59,296 nucleotides of DNA, from assembly GCA_002371895.1 (NCBI GenBank), contig DFHM01000008.1, positions 1-59,296 on the forward strand, read 5' to 3'. Numbering within the stretch: position 1 is the first letter of the stretch; every line of letters begins with the position of its first letter. The translations under genes and the position numbers were made by a program. Source of the stretch: Candidatus Saccharibacteria bacterium UBA3723 (GTDB lineage: Bacteria; Patescibacteriota; Saccharimonadia; Saccharimonadales; Saccharimonadaceae). Positions 57,301 through 59,296 of the stretch are shown here, piece after piece. The notes under the pieces were generated by a model. That model had not been told where the DNA came from, did no database searches, and saw nothing but the letters and a program-made list of their open reading frames with translations.

Positions 57301-59296
57301 CATAAAGGGTATTTGGTAAGACGGCACGATTGTCTGCAGCCCATTGCGTACCTACCGCGTAGGAAATGCCGGATCCGTCTGGTTCAGAATTCCAACCCTT
57401 GAAAGTATAACCAGTTTTACTGAAACCGAGCTCCTCTGCGGTTTTTACGGTGAATGCTTCATTCTGCTCCTGCTCGAAGGACGTCGCTTCGCCCGTAGTA
57501 GCAGTATTCGGATCGTAGGTGTATGAAGTTTTATCGACTTCCTTGCCCCACTCCGCTACGATCGTAAGCGTATCGCCGCCATCAGGAATATCAGACAAGA
57601 GAATCATCACTACGTTGCCAGGATAATAGATGCGCCCATTGACGTTCCAACCTACGAAGTATTTGCCTTCTGGGACTATATCCGGCATTGGCAAAATCGC
57701 AGTTGTCGAAGTATCTACGTAAGATAGGTCGTCCTGATTAATGATTGTGCCACCATTCGGATTATAGTGAACATAGATTGTGTCATATGGCACCCAGCTA
57801 GCTACAAGTTCGGTATCCTCGAGAATAATATTATCGAAGCTGAAGAATGAGCCATCAGTTTTACGCCAGCCAACGAAACTATAACCAACACGTACTGGAT
57901 CATCTACTACGCTGGCAGTATTGCCATATAGGACCCTCTGTGAAGGGATTGGCTCGCCGCCGTTCGGATTAAATGAAACTGTAACATAGTCCGTGTTTTC
58001 CCACTTTGCATAGAGCATAAGATCGCTCATTGGCATGACTTGGGACGTGAGATCAAATTCCGTACCATCGATATATTCCGGCGTAGTGTACCAGCCTTGG
58101 AAAGTATAGGCCGTACTGAGTCCAGATGGACGAGCTGGAATATAGTCGTAGAGCGTCAAACTTGCACCGTGACGGATATTGTTATAGGTATTGCCGGCAG
58201 TATTGTAATTATAGAAGTACAACGAATATGTATTGCGGTTGTAATAGAAATGCAAAGTATTGCCGTTGGTACTCTCGTATCCGGAAGGGGTGCTAGTTAA
58301 GAGTGTATAACCAGTAACTGCGCGGCCATTAAAGTTTGCTGCGGATGATGTAGTATTAGCTACAAATGAATATTCTTCGGAACGCTCATAGCCACTTCCG
58401 TCTGGTTTCTGGAACCAGTAATTTACGTCGAGTGTCGTAGTAGACAATGCACCCAAAAGATAAAGAGTCGTACCACCTGACTTGTTTGTTAATAACAAGT
58501 CCTCGGTCATCGTGATAGGTTTTGATACGCGTACGGTATTGCTTGGGTTATCGTTTACGGCATGCCATGCGTATGCTTTAATGTTGCGCATAGTATTTCC
58601 GGTGTAAGTAAGGGCTATTTCGCCAGCACCTGGATAACGATCGCTGATAATTTCGCCCATGCGCGCCTCGAAGCTATACCCTTGTGTGAGGTCGTGAGTA
58701 TCTCCATCACTGTCCGTATATACAGCCGTCATTTTGCCATTTGTGGCATGGCTAGAGTTCTGGCACATAGTAGTAGCTCGGTTATTGGTATTGTAGTAGT
58801 TAAAGCAATAACTACTGCCGCTTCTAGTCTCTACCGTAAAGTTGACTGTATATACCTTAAGTTTTAGATAAACATCCAAAATCGTGGAGCCATCACCGCG
58901 AATTGCCTCAGATTCACCAATATGATCAAGCTCGTAATATGTCATATCGCTCTGGCCCAATACGCTGTTTATCTGAGTCTGCGTAGCGGTTGTCATTGCG
59001 CCACTGGTGCCAGTTGCGTCGACATATGAGGCATATTCATAGTTTCCAGCAACGTAATGACCATTGTCGAGAGATTCCTTCCAGAAAATAATACGGTACC
59101 GCGTATCTGTATGAGGACGCCAAATTGCATAAAGTTCAATATCGCTGGTTAGTGGCGTATTGAAATTGAACATATTTGTCCCCTGCTCATCAGTGGCCCA
59201 GCCAACAAAATCGTAGCCATTGCGAGTTGGATCCGTTGGTCTATTGATAGTATGGCCATAGAAAGCATAGGTTGATGCCGTATAGCTTGCTTCGGT
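54308..59296 (-). CDS. Giant MucBP/InlB-repeat adhesin, N-terminus outside the window
   Basis: At least 1,662 residues; the frame stays open to the right edge, so the start is missing. The visible part begins with about five InlB-type beta-grasp repeats (RNGYDFVGWATD, YTFQGWYTTP, GYSFVGWRKTD, KYFVGWNVNG, GYTFKGWNSEP), then eleven MucBP-like repeats of about 65-70 residues, each starting like TLTVKHVDADGN and ending in TYTYTKK. A DUF11/isopeptide-like region and another strand domain follow, then a Pro/Glu spacer, NPSTAS, a hydrophobic helix and RRRR, a sorting signal. It should be anchored in the wall and bind mucin or another cell's glycans. Confidence 0.85.
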   Translation of the reverse strand, partial: TEASYTASTYAFYGHTINRPTDPTRNGYDFVGWATDEQGTNMFNFNTPLTSDIELYAIWRPHTDTRYRIIFWKESLDNGHYVAGNYEYASYVDATGTSGAMTTATQTQINSVLGQSDMTYYELDHIGESEAIRGDGSTILDVYLKLKVYTVNFTVETRSGSSYCFNYYNTNNRATTMCQNSSHATNGKMTAVYTDSDGDTHDLTQGYSFEARMGEIISDRYPGAGEIALTYTGNTMRNIKAYAWHAVNDNPSNTVRVSKPITMTEDLLLTNKSGGTTLYLLGALSTTTLDVNYWFQKPDGSGYERSEEYSFVANTTSSAANFNGRAVTGYTLLTSTPSGYESTNGNTLHFYYNRNTYSLYFYNYNTAGNTYNNIRHGASLTLYDYIPARPSGLSTAYTFQGWYTTPEYIDGTEFDLTSQVMPMSDLMLYAKWENTDYVTVSFNPNGGEPIPSQRVLYGNTASVVDDPVRVGYSFVGWRKTDGSFFSFDNIILEDTELVASWVPYDTIYVHYNPNGGTIINQDDLSYVDTSTTAILPMPDIVPEGKYFVGWNVNGRIYYPGNVVMILLSDIPDGGDTLTIVAEWGKEVDKTSYTYDPNTATTGEATSFEQEQNEAFTVKTAEELGFSKTGYTFKGWNSEPDGSGISYAVGTQWAADNRAVLPNTLYAQWEINCYTVTVIHQFVDGSEYDTTETFEKCYDETYETAPSTKDSTYYGTVTSGEPSGRIVDHDITVIYTYKKRDAVITVYHLDEDGNELAEKEEIPAAFDDEYNIQPNADLTPYYDYEADVPTTGVVSGNVTITFTYTKKDFTLTVNHQYEDGTKYDETTTTTYKYLDPYAAVPSAKDNNYEVVNSIGDATGVITGNTTVTFIYAKKKATITVYHRDAQGNNLVDPVTSDAEWGDAYHVYPDVDLAVSYDYTVEGEENGTVSGDVTVIYTYTKKTFQLIVKHITNTGTTLDTSTTTHEYGYEYTTSPISRPEYELVSVDGDESGTLTNNVTVTYTYKKKTFTITVNHIIEDADDITETITVEYGEPCSAQPKADLLTEYNYTISGDQCSDSVTSNITVNFNYTRKHFTLTVRHLDETGAPIIADKADDKKYGDAYNISADDTLSDAYICTTEDNTTGVITGDTTITFVCSKRHYSVTTHHTYADGSKYADDVTDDYEYGETYTTHPLTNDEDYEATLADGSVASGEVTGNIEVTYIYTKKQYTLTVKHVDASGNELAATTTTTMDSGSNYETKPDDTLITTYEYTVDGAETGIIRSNLTITYTYTKKQYTLTVKHVDADGNNLVTPQVSQVEHGATYNVSPIADLLANYDYTVDKSETGTITGNLTITYTYTKKIATVIVHHINTDGDKIADDVTFTVEFGNTYTTNVSDSIPANYEFLSKTDNYTDTASQARIEVTYTYQKKDPSLNSVISIVDGDDTITNDSKKSDYKINYSANIDDFIGGAQIVIVNKLPYPIDLDQSNLDGGIYDPVTNTIKWVINTSIQNVPETVTVEKNISVVFTGVVSTDRVATNTVEGTITLDTNKTRTSSNSATLAVKIMGYATVHYYVEGTTTKVKADDNLSGLVGDTFSVEIPEIEGYEIVKVEVRAAAVNTYTFKDQAQEIVISYRALPEPEPEPEPEEPVNPSTASDVNLIPVFGIFTGVAVGLFAILRRRRI

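Noticed and set aside
54308..59173. Open frames on the plus strand opposite the giant adhesin
   Set aside because: They lack ribosome-binding sites and recognisable domains and mirror the repeat structure of the adhesin; they are shadows.
1..59296. CRISPR arrays, insertion sequences and phage integrases
   Set aside because: No direct-repeat arrays with unique spacers, no transposase or integrase frames and no terminal inverted repeats flanking genes were seen. The phage-tail-lysozyme domain is part of a secreted hydrolase, not a prophage.

Overview
The window looks like a chromosome segment of a small-genome, envelope-specialised bacterium of the Candidate Phyla Radiation (Patescibacteria), most likely a Saccharibacteria (TM7)-type organism. 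That is an inference from gene content, not from a phylogenetic marker: a VirB2-like 'T4SS_pilin' segment, a PilB-like ATPase, DNA-uptake and nuclease-type genes, many multi-domain surface proteins ending in sortase-like sorting signals, and no biosynthetic pathways except glmS. Base composition is moderate (roughly mid-40s percent GC by eye). The standard code fits, but TGA is almost never used as a stop: of about 57 stops I could read, about 40 are TAA, 16 TAG and 1 TGA. Many genes that start transcription units have a TANNNT -10 box only 6-8 nt upstream of the start codon, which implies leaderless mRNAs; internal operon genes carry Shine-Dalgarno sites.

1-8.6 kb: an ATP-dependent zinc protease/RimK pair with a near-perfect promoter, a membrane protein, a TrmH-family methyltransferase divergent from a PilB-like ATPase, rplS followed by an rnhB-yraN gene fusion, a secreted HNH nuclease behind rubrerythrin, and a pilin-Ig-esterase chimera. 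8.6-12.4 kb: a CPBP intramembrane protease and a YtrA-type GntR regulator with its ABC transporter; a perfect inverted repeat spans the regulator's start codon. 12.4-13.0 kb is a 600-bp divergent spacer with no convincing gene that nevertheless holds terminators, so it probably encodes small RNAs. 13-24.7 kb: ruvB, ruvA and ruvC, NUDIX, DnaJ-type chaperone, DMT transporter, CBS protein, DsbA-like thiol protein, SleB-like hydrolase, a lamin-tail surface protein interrupted by one in-frame TGA, and a flavoprotein lacking its redox cysteines. 24.7-34.4 kb: WG-repeat surface protein, three tRNA-adjacent or small membrane genes including a DivIC-like protein, and a glmS-ABC-AEC operon.

34.4-59.3 kb is a cell-surface region. 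It holds a sortase-pilus-like operon (Cna-B adhesin, FctA-like pilin, signal-peptidase-like protein without its catalytic lysine, class B sortase), three further anchored proteins (isopeptide/MucBP adhesin, subtilisin-like protease, and an adhesin of over 1,660 residues with eleven MucBP repeats that runs off the right edge), a GT2 glycosyltransferase, a polyprenyl sugar-phosphate transferase, and a 1,062-residue secreted enzyme combining lysozyme-like, SGNH, M23 and CHAP domains. Together these suggest a system for attaching to, remodelling and perhaps perforating a neighbouring cell's wall, which would suit an epibiont; this functional reading is inference.
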